This document shows, one piece after another, positions 51,309 through 63,300 of a stretch of DNA of 64,000 bases. This stretch comes from Cristatella mucedo (taxonomy: Eukaryota > Bryozoa > Phylactolaemata > Cristatellidae): positions 7,434,501 to 7,498,500 of the forward strand of contig WPIO01000008.1 in NCBI GenBank assembly GCA_009760855.2, given 5' to 3'. Position numbers and translations under genes: made by a program. The number at the start of each line of letters is the position of its first letter. Position 1 is the first letter of the stretch. A model generated the notes under the pieces. That model was given only the letters and a program-made list of their open reading frames with translations. It did no database searches and was not told where the DNA came from.

Positions 51309-54300
51309 GTGAGGCTCGGTCGCTTGCGCAAGTGGCGAGCTGCCGCGGAAGTTGACTGGAAAGTGTTCGTCTCCCATGCGCACGCACACTTTTTAGACCT
51401 GGAAGAAACCTGGAACGACCTAGGGAAGCTCAAGTCAACGGTTAGTTACGCTGTGCTTGCATGCTAATTGACCGCTTTGGTTCCGTCGTGACAGTCTTGT
51501 TGAGTCGCATTATCCGGCTCCAGCTGTAGTTGCTTCGGAGAAATGAAAGTACACCGGAACTTGCCAAAGTCCGCCTGCGTGATTTTCCCGACAAAGTCAG
51601 GCAGCAAGTTAGTGGGTAGTTGGCCTGCTCTCGGTAGCGGAAACGATGGAGAGATTTGTCTGATATAAGGTAGTAATACAAGATAGCTGATATGTGCACA
51701 CGTCGAGTAGACCCAGCTGCAGACATAAAATGACCTTTTTATTTTGACAATAAGGATGCTTTTGAATTTAAAGTGTGCCTCGTAGCCGCAATTTCTTTCT
51801 GTCAGTGTTTCCTTTGCCCCAGTAAACTTGTCCTTTTTTGTTCCGGTGTGCCTTGCGTGCATATTTGTGCATGATTAAGTGCTTGTGCATGATTAAGTGC
51901 ATGGCTATCGCCATAGGTCTTACTACCCGATGGCTATGAGGGTCTTTTTGTTTGCTGTAGCACGCTGGCCGGAGCATGATACTTGCCTGCTGTTGCATGG
52001 TGGATACCATGCATGTCACTAACCCTTGGGTAGTGTTTCTCTTGCACAAGTTGTAGAGCGCCTAGACACAAATTATGTATAATATATGCTTACACTTATA
52101 AATAAATATAAATATAATTCATTTATATAGCACCATAAGAGAACTTAATCTTTATATAGGCGCTTCACATATGTCTCTGGGCTCGAACCCAAGACCTCAG
52201 CCAGACCTTGGTCGGGGCGAGCACCTTAACCACTGGACCAAACCAGTTCGACCACTTGTATGCAGACGACACAGTTGTATCCATGATTTGATTCCTCTTA
52301 ACCCTGCAGCACGTCGAATTCTGTCCGCACATGGATGGCAGCAAACTTTCTCAAACGGAATAACGATACAACGAACTTACTATGTTACTTAGTTATGGGC
52401 AAACCAAGTGTGACTCATACATTGGCAAGTTTAATGCTCAAAATTGGCTCTATCAGCATGTCTCCTATAGCATCTGCACGAAATCTGCATGTCCTATTCC
52501 AAAGTGACCTTTCGCTAGACGACCACATCACCTCCACAGTCAAATCTGTCTACTTTCAGCTACATAATCTTGCAAAATTTGGGCCTTCTTAGACAGGGAT
52601 ACTACATTCAAATTGGTCCATGAATTTGTGACATCCCTTCAGTCTCGCCTTCTGTAACTCACTGCTTGCTTTTCTGCCGGGCTGTGCAATCTGGAACTTA
52701 CAGCTGGTGCAAAACGGTACACCTATGCTTGTCTGTCGTGAGCATCGCAGTTGCCATATCACACCACTTCTCACCGACCTTCACTGGCATCCAATCAAGC
52801 AGCATATCGACTTCAAGGCTCTGTCACTCACTCTTAGGCTTTTTCAATCTCTGGCTCCAGCCTATCTATCAGAACTACTCCACCATCAGGCTAGGCATCT
52901 TACCACCCTCTTTTCTGACTCAAACCGTTTAGCCTCAAACCGTGATACTTCAAGCGAGCCTCAAATGCTTTGGAAGCCGGGCCTTTAGTTCGTATGCTTC
53001 CAAAGTGTGGAACTCACTTCCGACTGATGCCACCACATCTCATGACTGGTCGGCATTTAAAAAGTAGCTAAACACAATTGTTCCTCATAGCATTTGGTGG
53101 GTCCGTGTCCGTTATGCATGCTGACTGTGCTGGTTTGGCCCGATGATTAGGTGCTTACCCTGACAAAGGTCAAGGCGACAAAGGTCAAGGCGAGTGTATT
53201 TTATGAACGAGGTCGTGAGCTCGAGCCCGTGGCATATGTGAAGTGCCTGAATAGAGATTGAGTTCTCTTAGCGCCGTACAAATGGCTTATTTTCTATTTT
53301 AACTGCATGCAACCACACTATCCATATTAGTTTGATGACATTCTGTATGTTACTACTAACCATTTGATCATGCTCTTTTACAGTATATGTAAAATGCCTA
53401 GAAAGAGATTGAGTTTCATGAGGGTGCTATTCAAATATATTATTATTATTTTTTTGTAAGGGCACTACTCAAGCGACCTATTATTATTGTTATTACTTTG
53501 TACTGGTCAGCTTGGTGGATTTGGTGGTATAGATTATGTACTAGCAATGGGGGCTATACAAGTAGCTAATGGCGTGATGGCACAAAGCTTACCGTGCCCT
53601 ATCTGGCACCATCAAAATATGCAGAAGCCTAATGGGTTTATGACACCACGTTTCTTTGTTGAGCTAGGGCATGCGTTATGTCTGGGACGATGCTCTTCTT
53701 ATTCTTGTAGCTAAGAAGTATTGGTCACCGTGTTGATGATGCAGTTGATCTAAGAGCTCCGGCTTCCTCAGCAACTGCAAGACACACAATGCCAGTAACG
53801 GTTTGTCTACCTTCTCTGTTCATGTGCATGCAACCTCTTTATTTGCTAAGTGCATATTGATTGCTATCCAGCCATTTTTGCTCACTTTAGATTTTATGTT
53901 GATAAACGATCTCCTATACATCGTGGGTCGTTAAATGTTTGAGAACCAAGGGACGATCTGGTCCTGCAGATATAGAGTGGGCAGATTTGTTTCAGTCAAA
54001 CTCCTTAGCACTGCTGCTGGATCTGAGCTGAGAAGGGTCTCGTGCACGTGGTATATGTCATTTTACAAAGGATGTTGACGGGTATTCTATAGGTCCACCT
54101 TCGGTTGATATGTGATTATAAAAACCTGTAGCTGACATTAAAATAAGCCGATTTGCCGTGTCTGTAGGTATTGGGTTCCACGGGTTGAGGATTTTATCGG
54201 GCTTAGCGCCTTCCCGAGTGAGAGCTGGAAGGTCCGAAGCTGTTTTGAAACCGTGTTAGTGCTGTGTTGTAGCCACTGCAAAGTGGCTTCGGTGGGATTA

Positions 54301-57300
54301 TCTGCTGGGTTATGAGTGGTTCAATATTTGTCATCTGAAGCACGTCACTGTAATAACATCCAACCGTGAAGTGAGAGCACTAATCACAGAGTTCCTTCCT
54401 GAATGGTGAATCGGTTTTCTTATTACTATATTATTATGTTTTTATATTATTACTATATTATTACTATTCTTATTACTAGATTGTACTGCTGAGCAATCTG
54501 GTTTAGAATATGAGGGCATCTGACAAATGCTCATCTTAATTGGCTTTTGGGGATGGCTATTTCATTTTTTTGTACAACGAATTAGGGCTCTCCCAAGCTT
54601 TCCATTAACAATGTGGTCATTCTTCAATCTTGGTCATTCTTCAATCTCTCATTCAGTTTGTTTGCTTCCGTGACCCCATTCCTTGTTTGATGTGAAGCTC
54701 TGATTTTTCATTTATGCCAAAGGGTGTGTGCCAGCCTGCGTGCTTATGCACTTAAGCTTTGTTCGACCTTGTTTATAAGAAAGTATTTTTGTTTGCTTAT
54801 GTTAGGGTACTGATTGAGAATTTTGCTTTTAGGTTAAGCAGCTAGGTGAACCACTAGAAAACCTTCCACATAACCGGCCTCGTAAAGTGTGCCGTTTAGG
54901 TGAGTAGTAGGAATCGATTTATAGATCTTGTCGGATTTTGCTCCACTCGCTAGGTTGCTGATTCTTTATGTAAATTACAGACGAGAGAAATGTAGATCGC
55001 GACGTCAACAGTCCAACCAATGTACCTCTGCGTGCTCCTGCTCCAAACAGGTGTGTGACTCTTGAATGCTTCTGTGTTGCTCGTTCGTTTTGTCCTGATT
55101 TAATATCTTAAACAAGTCTCAGGCAGATGGTAGCGGTAATAAGAATTCCATCTTTCGTGGTTTTTGTTGATGTTCGAGATTTACGCTTTATCTTCTCTGC
55201 CCGTCTTGTACAGCCCAGATAGACTGATCGGAGTGGACATAGTGGGACACCGATCTCATGTGCGATCTGTGTTTTTCACTTGCCGAAATTAGGAATGCCT
55301 AGGACATTAGCTCCTGATAGTGCTCGAGGTTGTGAGTTCAATTATGAACTTAAAAAAAACAACATTATCTTTTTTGTCCCTTTCGACACTTCGGTGCACT
55401 GTTGGGCTGTGATATTTTTAATCGATAGGCTGTTTTTAGCTTCATGGTCTTTTCACTTTTTAATTTGCAGTTTTTCTTTCACTGGCTTGCTTCTTTAACT
55501 AGTGACAGGGTTTTGCTTCGATATAAAAAGTCCATATTTTCAGACAAGCAATGTAACAGAGAGGCCTGAAGCTCGTGCCTTTTCCATATCTTGTTTGGTC
55601 AGCCACTTAGTCATTAGCAACTAGCAGCGGTAGTGAGCTTCTACCATTGTCATTTTTGTTAGTCCTGGCTTACTTGTCTCTTTTGAAATGTCTGAGGACA
55701 ATTATATCTTATTACTTAGCTGAATGCAGTTGTTGCCGGTGCCCTGAAGAGCTAATAATAATAATAATAATAATAATACATTTGATAAAGCACCCACAGA
55801 ACACTCAATCTCTTTCCAGGCGCTTTGTATTTGCTGCAAAAGAAGCACGATCGAATGGTTAGTGGTATCATGTTCAATAAACAACAAGAATAACATGGTT
55901 AGTGGTAACATGCACAGGGTCAGCATGCAAGTGTGGTTAGTGGCAGTACGCACAGTGTCAGCATGCATAAGCACATAAAGGACGAATAACTTGGACCCAC
56001 TAAATGCTGTCATAAGTAGGTGCGTTTTTAGTTTCTTTCTAAATGTGGACAAGTCAGGAGATATCGTGATGCAAGGCGGGAGTGAGTTCTAGGCTTTGGC
56101 AGCATACGAACTGAAGGCACGGTTTCCAAAGGATCTGAGATTTGTACAAGGTATAGGTAAACAGTTTGATTCCAAAAAGCGGGTGGTACGATGCTTATCC
56201 TGGTGGGCGAGTAGATTGGATCGGTAGGCTGGAGCCAAAGAATGAAGGGACCTAAAAGTGACAAGACGTTTTCATTTTTAGACAAGTCGATGCATTGCTT
56301 GACTGGGAGTCAGTGCAGGTCGGCGAGAAATGATGTGGCCACTGCGATGGTCACGACAGGCAAATAAATAAATACATAAATCTTAGCTGATTAAACAGCC
56401 TCCTTTTGTATAGCGACAGAAGAGCCTTTATGGTTATCACCACCGATTGCAGTGGCGATAAAGAATCGAACCCTCGACCTCGGGACCGAGGTCGTGAAAG
56501 CAACCGCCTTACCTAGTGTGCCATCACGGCATACCAAGCCTAGCTGCCGAGTTTTGCACAAGCTGTAAGTGCCTGAGTGCACAGGTCGATAGACCAGCAA
56601 GCAGTGAATTACAGAAGGCAAAAGTGGTGAGATGTCACAAATGCACGGACAATTTAAATGTGGTATCCTTTTCTAAACAAGCCCTAGTTTTAGCAATGTT
56701 ATGTAGCTGAAAGTAAGCAGACTTGACTGTGGAGCTGATCTGGTCGTCTTTCGCTGAAATTAGGCAGCCTTGACAGGGGAGCTGATGTGGTCGTCTAATG
56801 AAAGGTCACTTTGGAACGTGACACTTAGTAGATTTCATGCAGATTCAACAGGAGATATGCTGGCAGAGTCGATTTTGAGTGTTAGCCTTTCCAATTTCTG
56901 AATCACACTTGGTTTACCCATAACAAGTAAGTTGGTTTTGTCATCATTCAATTTAAGAAAGTTTGCTGCCATCCATATGTGGATGTCATCAATACATACA
57001 GCAAGGGAGTTGAGAGAGTTCCACGTGCTGGATGTCTGGGAGGGATCAAAGCAAAGGTACAATTGAGTGTCACTGTGTAGACGTGAAAGCCTAGATTGTG
57101 CTTGGCAATCGCATCGGCAAGAGGGAGAGTATAAACCCCGCATGGGATCTTGTCATACACCAAGTAGTCTATGCTCAGTCCTTGGGTAGTTGTAGCTGCA
57201 CCTTGTAGACAGATTGGATCAGAGAAATAGAATGTATGAAGGTGGCAAATCTACGTAGTTTTGCCGTGAGTTTAACCGACCACAAATCCTTCATAGACAG

Positions 57301-60300
57301 TGCCTTAATCGTGTATGCTCCTGAAGTTTGGAACTCAGTCTCAACTGACGTTATACAATTCTCCGACCTCCCGTCATTAAAAAAACACTGAAAATCCACC
57401 TTTTTGTCACAGCATTATTTTGGTTCGTGTGAATTGGTTTTGTATGTGATTATTCTTGCTGGCTTTGTGCATGTTTCATCACTTAGCAATCGACTTGCTT
57501 TCTTTCCAGCACAGTTAAACTGCCCAAAAGAGATTTAGTTTTCTTAGGTTGCCATACAAATGTCTTTATAATGGTGACGTGTTATGCGAATTGTGTGCTG
57601 ACTCCTGTTGCATAAAACAGTGCTATGCTATAATTTGATGTGATGGTGCTTATTTTATTTGCATGCCGATCCTTATGGTCCTTTGTGGTTTTAGAATATT
57701 CGGAACCGGTTTGGAGTAGACCTCGATTTCTTGCCTTTCTGCTGCTTGCTTAGGCAGACACTCCAAATTATTTCGGCCTAGCCTGTTCTTGTATGGTCAG
57801 ACATTGTGCCAATATCTGTCGAGCCATTTTCTTGTACAACAGGCACGTGGCATTTAAAACATCGGAAGTGCATACTGGTAGTGATAGAGAGTCATGGCAC
57901 CGTGATGTTCCACTCGACCATGACTCGAAGAGCTCGCTTACCATTAACCTGACCGATAGCCGTGCTGAGCGAGAAACCCAAGTGAGGTTCTTGAATGACA
58001 GCGTGTCGCCTGCATCTCAAGTTGCTGCCAGTGGATCTGGTGGCAGCACTGAACCTGACATGGTGCCGTGGGTACGCAGAGTGAATGTCCGTGTCCCTAA
58101 AGCTCCTTCGCCACGCGATGCTGCTAAAGAAGGTGAGCCAGCGTTTTTCACAACTTTGATTCGCTATAGCATTGCTTCGAGCTGTTGGTTTTGTAAAGAC
58201 GATCTTGATTATTGAATATTTTAATGGATTTTTAGGAGACCGTGCCCAATCTGGCTTCGACATTCATAGTAAAAGGCCCACTGTGAAAGATGCCACCGAA
58301 GGTTGGTTAAAATGATGCTGCAGCTATCTGCTTTTGCAGTGGCTCGGCTACGCCTCTGTAGCTCAATAAATCCAAGGTTGCATGACCATTACTTGTCATA
58401 GGCAAAACCTTTTCCCTGTTTCTACCCAAGTCTCATCCTGTCGATAATGCAGATGTAACACCAACGGATTCCAACATATTGCCAACTTGGTCACCAAGCT
58501 GTATGTTATCTTTTACTTGAAAGAGCCAATTTATCATTTGCTTTGTTAACCAAAACCAAAATGTTAGCATACCACAAAAGTCAATGGGAGGTTTAAAAAA
58601 TGACCTGTAGTGAAGCATAGCCAACATTTTAGCCTCATGTTCAGCTTCATGTTACGTTGGTCAACCCGGGCGGACTTGACTGACTGTAAGCTGATGTGGT
58701 CATCTAGTGAAAGGTCATTTATGAACACAACACCCAGATTTCGTGCAGAGGTTAAAGGAGATGTGCTGGCCGAGCCCATTTAGATGGTTAGGCTGTATAT
58801 TTTCTGAGTGACTCCGGGCTTTCTTATAACTATAAATTTCATTTTATTTTAATTACCATTCTTCATTCATTTTGAGAAGTTGAAGTCCATCCAAGTGCAA
58901 ATGTCGGGAATACATACTGCAAGGGGGCTGAAAGAGTTTGAGATTCTGGAAGGAAGAGAAAAATTAAATGACTACAGCTGTGTGACATCTAAAAAAATAA
59001 AAGCCTAGATTGTGCTTTACGATTACATTTGTAAAAGGAGAGTCTAAAATGTTAAAAGGATTGGACCTAAAACTGATCGCTGGGGTGAGTCTTAGTTAAA
59101 AGGCTCACCCGATGACCGTTAGCCATTGATATCTTCTCACTGAATTCTTCCACCTAGGTAGGACTTAAACCATGGTAGCATAGTGCTTGTAATGCTTCGG
59201 CGAGACGACCGACACTCTAGAAGGATTTGATTATCAATTTTAGCAAAAGCTGCCGAGAGATGCAGCAGAACTAGCAAGGTGACTGAATCGTTGTCAGCAT
59301 TCCTGGGAAGGTTGTTACTTTCTCAGCAGTAATGATTTGCTCTAAAACCTGACTTAAGCATTTTCCTATGTGTGAAGTTTTGGAATAGCTATTTAACTGA
59401 TCTGACTCTACCTGTTCCAGTGCTTTTTGATAAGAACGGTAGTAGGAAGATTGGGTAGAAGTTGCTTAGGTATCCTGGTCTAAGGTTGACCTCTTAATGA
59501 TTGGCTGATAGTAGCCTCTTTGAAAGATGCTTGGGCAGAATCAGAGACTTAGGACAGATCTGGTATATTAGTTGTGCAAGCCAGCACTAAATCCAGGCAT
59601 CTCAGAAGGAGAACCGTAGGTATTAGATGTAGAGGGCGAGTAGTCTTCTTAGATTTAGAGACAAACATTGAGATTAAAGCAGCAGCGTACGCTTAAAGGT
59701 GACATTGAGGTAGAGCAAAGAACTGAGATTAACGACACCAGATAGGATGTTCCATAGGTAATGTATTCTCTCTGATTTTGTATACTTTGTTAGCAAAGTA
59801 GGTAGAAAAGTGACCGGCTAGATCAGTGCAGGGATCGCTAGATATTGTGCTGATTGCCTTCTTGTAAAGGAGATTATTGATGGCCAACAACAGCATCGTT
59901 GGATTTTGCATCTATGATTTTACTGTGTTCTTACAGAAGCTAGACTTGGCCTTAGCAAGGATGGATTAGTAAGACCTACAATAATCCTAGCATGCCAGTC
60001 GATGGATAGTCAGCTCTGATCTTTCGTAAGCTTTGTTATTCAAGTATGCAAGCTTAGTATTCATGCTTAAGGATACCTATCCAGTTTAACATCTACACTA
60101 GACCATTGACTACGCGGGCAAGGGCGTACACTGTGCTAAGTCAAAGGAGCAAACTCGTCCAGACCATCAGCAATCGGTGTGCTGTATCATTCTAAAGTGA
60201 GGGCAGGTCAGATGAAAGATTGAGTAGAAGTGTCTTGGGAGATAGTTTTGTTGCAAACAGCTTCAGTGTGGAGGGTCTCGTTTTGCAATTCGCACACACA

Positions 60301-63300
60301 ATCCTTGGCAAGCATGCTTACTCTTCTCCAATGGAGAAGAGTAAGCATGTATTTTTGTATTATTCAATTGTCTTGTACAATTGCCAATGACGTCTCTTGT
60401 ACACTCTTACCCTTCTATTCTGCTTGCTTCCTTCCGCATTAGCGAAGGGCTGCCACTGCTCTCGGCTCTGACCAACTAAGGCACGGTGGTTGGTAGCTGT
60501 TGTCTGTGTTCTGTGATGCTTGCTTGTCTTGGCTGGTGGCATGTTTTTGGGGGTGTAAGGCGTGCCTGCTGTTGCTTAAGATATCTCGTCAGGTCACTGG
60601 GAAAGGGTAGGCTTTTTTGTCAAGTACCCGTGGCTTTTTTGCTCCATCCTTCTTCGACTCTGGCATCTCGTTCAATTTATGATCGTGGAGTAGGTGCCCC
60701 ATGACCACACCTTCACAGCCAAATCTGGCTCTGTATAAAGGCCAATTTGTGCGTGCGTGATGTGCATGCTGTTAGTGACTCTGCTTGCATTGCTGAGTAG
60801 TAGTCGGCTATGCCGCCCCCACAGCCATATTGCTCCATGGTTTTGAGTGCTGTGAATGCAACTTCGCACTTCTGTCGGATCGAGCGTTATTCCTCGCGGC
60901 AGTGTCGGCGGCTGGACTATCACTATATACTCTGCATTTCCATGTTCGCTCCGAGCTGAGCATTGCAGTCATTACTGCAGGACGCTTGCTGCATTGCAGG
61001 CACAGCAAAGCGCTTGTACAGTCCGAAGGATTTCTTTGCTAAGTGCACCCATGGAGCTCCTTTCTTTTTAGGTTACATGAACAAACTGCAAGAGACGATT
61101 CGCCTGCAAAGAGCCAAAGGCTCACTAGCATCCAGTAACGGTAGGTAGACAGTTGCGGCATGGGCAGTGGCGTAGGCTGTGACGTCAACAGCTCACAGCG
61201 GCAGCTGCTCATCTTGCTCACGTGCCATAGCATCTCTGGCATGTCGATAAGTTATTTCCACTCCCCCTTGAGTTTTTGTTGGCTCTCAATGAAGGTGGGC
61301 CCACCAACGCTTTTTTTTTTTACAGGATCCGGTGAGGCCCATTTCACGAACCACGCGGCTGCCGCAGATAGCGCCCATTTCGCGAATGGCATGGGCTACG
61401 GTGCGAAATTGGCCAGACCTTCAGCGAATGACGATGTGAAGCCACGGAAAGTAGCTTCACTCCCTGCAGCAAAGGCCTACCCTGGTGAGCCGCTGCCTTT
61501 TTCTCTTATTTTCCTGAACTTTGCCGCGGTCCAGAGGAGCACATCATGTGATCAGCAAAGTGCTGAAGTCAATCCTTCCTAATTTGCCTCTTTTTCGCTG
61601 CACAGGCTTTAGTCATCCACACCAGGCATCGGCTGCATCTGCAAAGCAGGCTGCAGCCAGAGCTGCCAGCTCGAAACAGCCGGATGCAGCTGCTGCCAAG
61701 GCAAAGACAGGCACCGCTGTTTCTTCACCTCGGTCGGTTGCTGAACGAAATCCTGTGGTCGGTGGCTTCAAAGCATCGCCCAGCTCGGCCCCAGCAGCCA
61801 AGCACAGCAGTGAGTTAGGAATGCTGATGCGCTGGCTCTGGTCGCTATTTCTCCTCCTGCGCATGCCCCCCTTCTTGCTAGCGCGTTGCTGCTCTTACAC
61901 CCCATTGGCGAAGACATGGTTAATTAGCACATTAGCAAAGCGTGTTGTCCTTACAAGTGAAAAGAAAAAGGGAAAGTTTAGCTTCACAGACAGCTGCATT
62001 TAAATAGATGCGGCAGAGCCTGAGCGGCTGCACCCGTCGGTATCACCGTCACCAGATCTTGTTATAATAGTTACTATGACTAAGATTATTATTGCTGTGA
62101 GAAGGTGTTACACATTTGTTTCTTGTAGAGATAACTACGAGCAGCTGGCGAGCAGGTCTCCGGCTGGTGCGGCAGGAGTTGGGACAAGCTGCACAGCCAC
62201 CTGCAGACTTGCAGCCGACTGCCCAGTGCGCTCGCGATCGTAGCGATCGAAGCAAAGCATCGCCGCTCCGGCGGCCTTTGTCAGCTCCTGCAGGTAGTGG
62301 GGCTTCGTTCACCTCTTGTCGAGTTGCGTATGCTGAGCGGCCACTAGGCTGGTGCTGCAGCGGTGCCCGCCTGTGCCCCATGCTCGAGCCACGAGCTTGT
62401 CACTTGCAGGTGGTATTGTGTGCAGTGCTTGGAATCCCCTGCTCGGCAGCTTACAGCAGTGCTGTTTCGTTGTGCATCGCCAGGTCACGTGCTGGCATTG
62501 GGTAAAGGGGGCTGTATTCTTTGGCCTCAGCTATCGTTTGGGACAGAAACAAGAAGCCTAAAGGACATGCTCGAATAATATCGGGCCGGATTTTCTCTGA
62601 TATTCTGCAACGTAACTCGACTGTGGATAATTTCAGTTCATGATTCAGTCGGCAGTGAGATTTCGGACTTGAGGAGTTTTTGTAACCAACTACCAAGTTG
62701 CATGGGTGTCATTACCCGTCCTGCCCTAAGTCAGAGGACTGGTGTGGTCCAGCCGGCCGACCCCCAGCTTGATGTATCACATTTTAACTGCCCTGGCTAG
62801 TGAGCCCTACTTGGATACAACTCTGCAGGGTGACCAGCTTTAAATCCTGATTGCTTCTTAGCTTGTTGGGCTTGAGGTTTGCAATCACTGGTTATGTTTG
62901 TATAGACATCTAAACAGTAAACACGATAAGTTCACGTTTATTATGACACCTTCGAGTGCTGTCGTTTGGCATGCAGCCGAGGTATAAACATAGCAGTTGC
63001 TGACCTTTCAGAAATGTTTTGTGGTGTCTTTGGCTCTAACGAGCTGCTATTGAGCTAGAGTGTTTTCAGCAATCGTTATCCTCAAGCTTGGAACCGACTG
63101 GCATCACGATATCCTGCCATTTAAGTTGAAGTTACAAACTCACATATTCCTTTGGACATTTCTTTGTCTATGTGAATTGTCTTTTATGGGCATACGTGTG
63201 CTGTAAATGTGCCTGTTATCGCCAGCACGCTGACGTGGCTCTTTTCCATCGTTTGGACGTGCCTAGAAAGAGATTTCGTTCTCTCAGGGTGCTATGCACA

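Noticed and set aside
55214-55300. Possible extra exon of the unknown gene after CTTGTACAG (SPDRLIGVDIVGHRSH)
   Set aside because: It would have to end in phase 2 to join exon 6, and no donor gives that; exons 5 and 6 join in phase without it.
62410-62490. Possible exon after ACTTGCAG ending at CGCCAG
   Set aside because: Its phase does not fit exon 12, whereas exon 11 joins exon 12 directly in phase 1.
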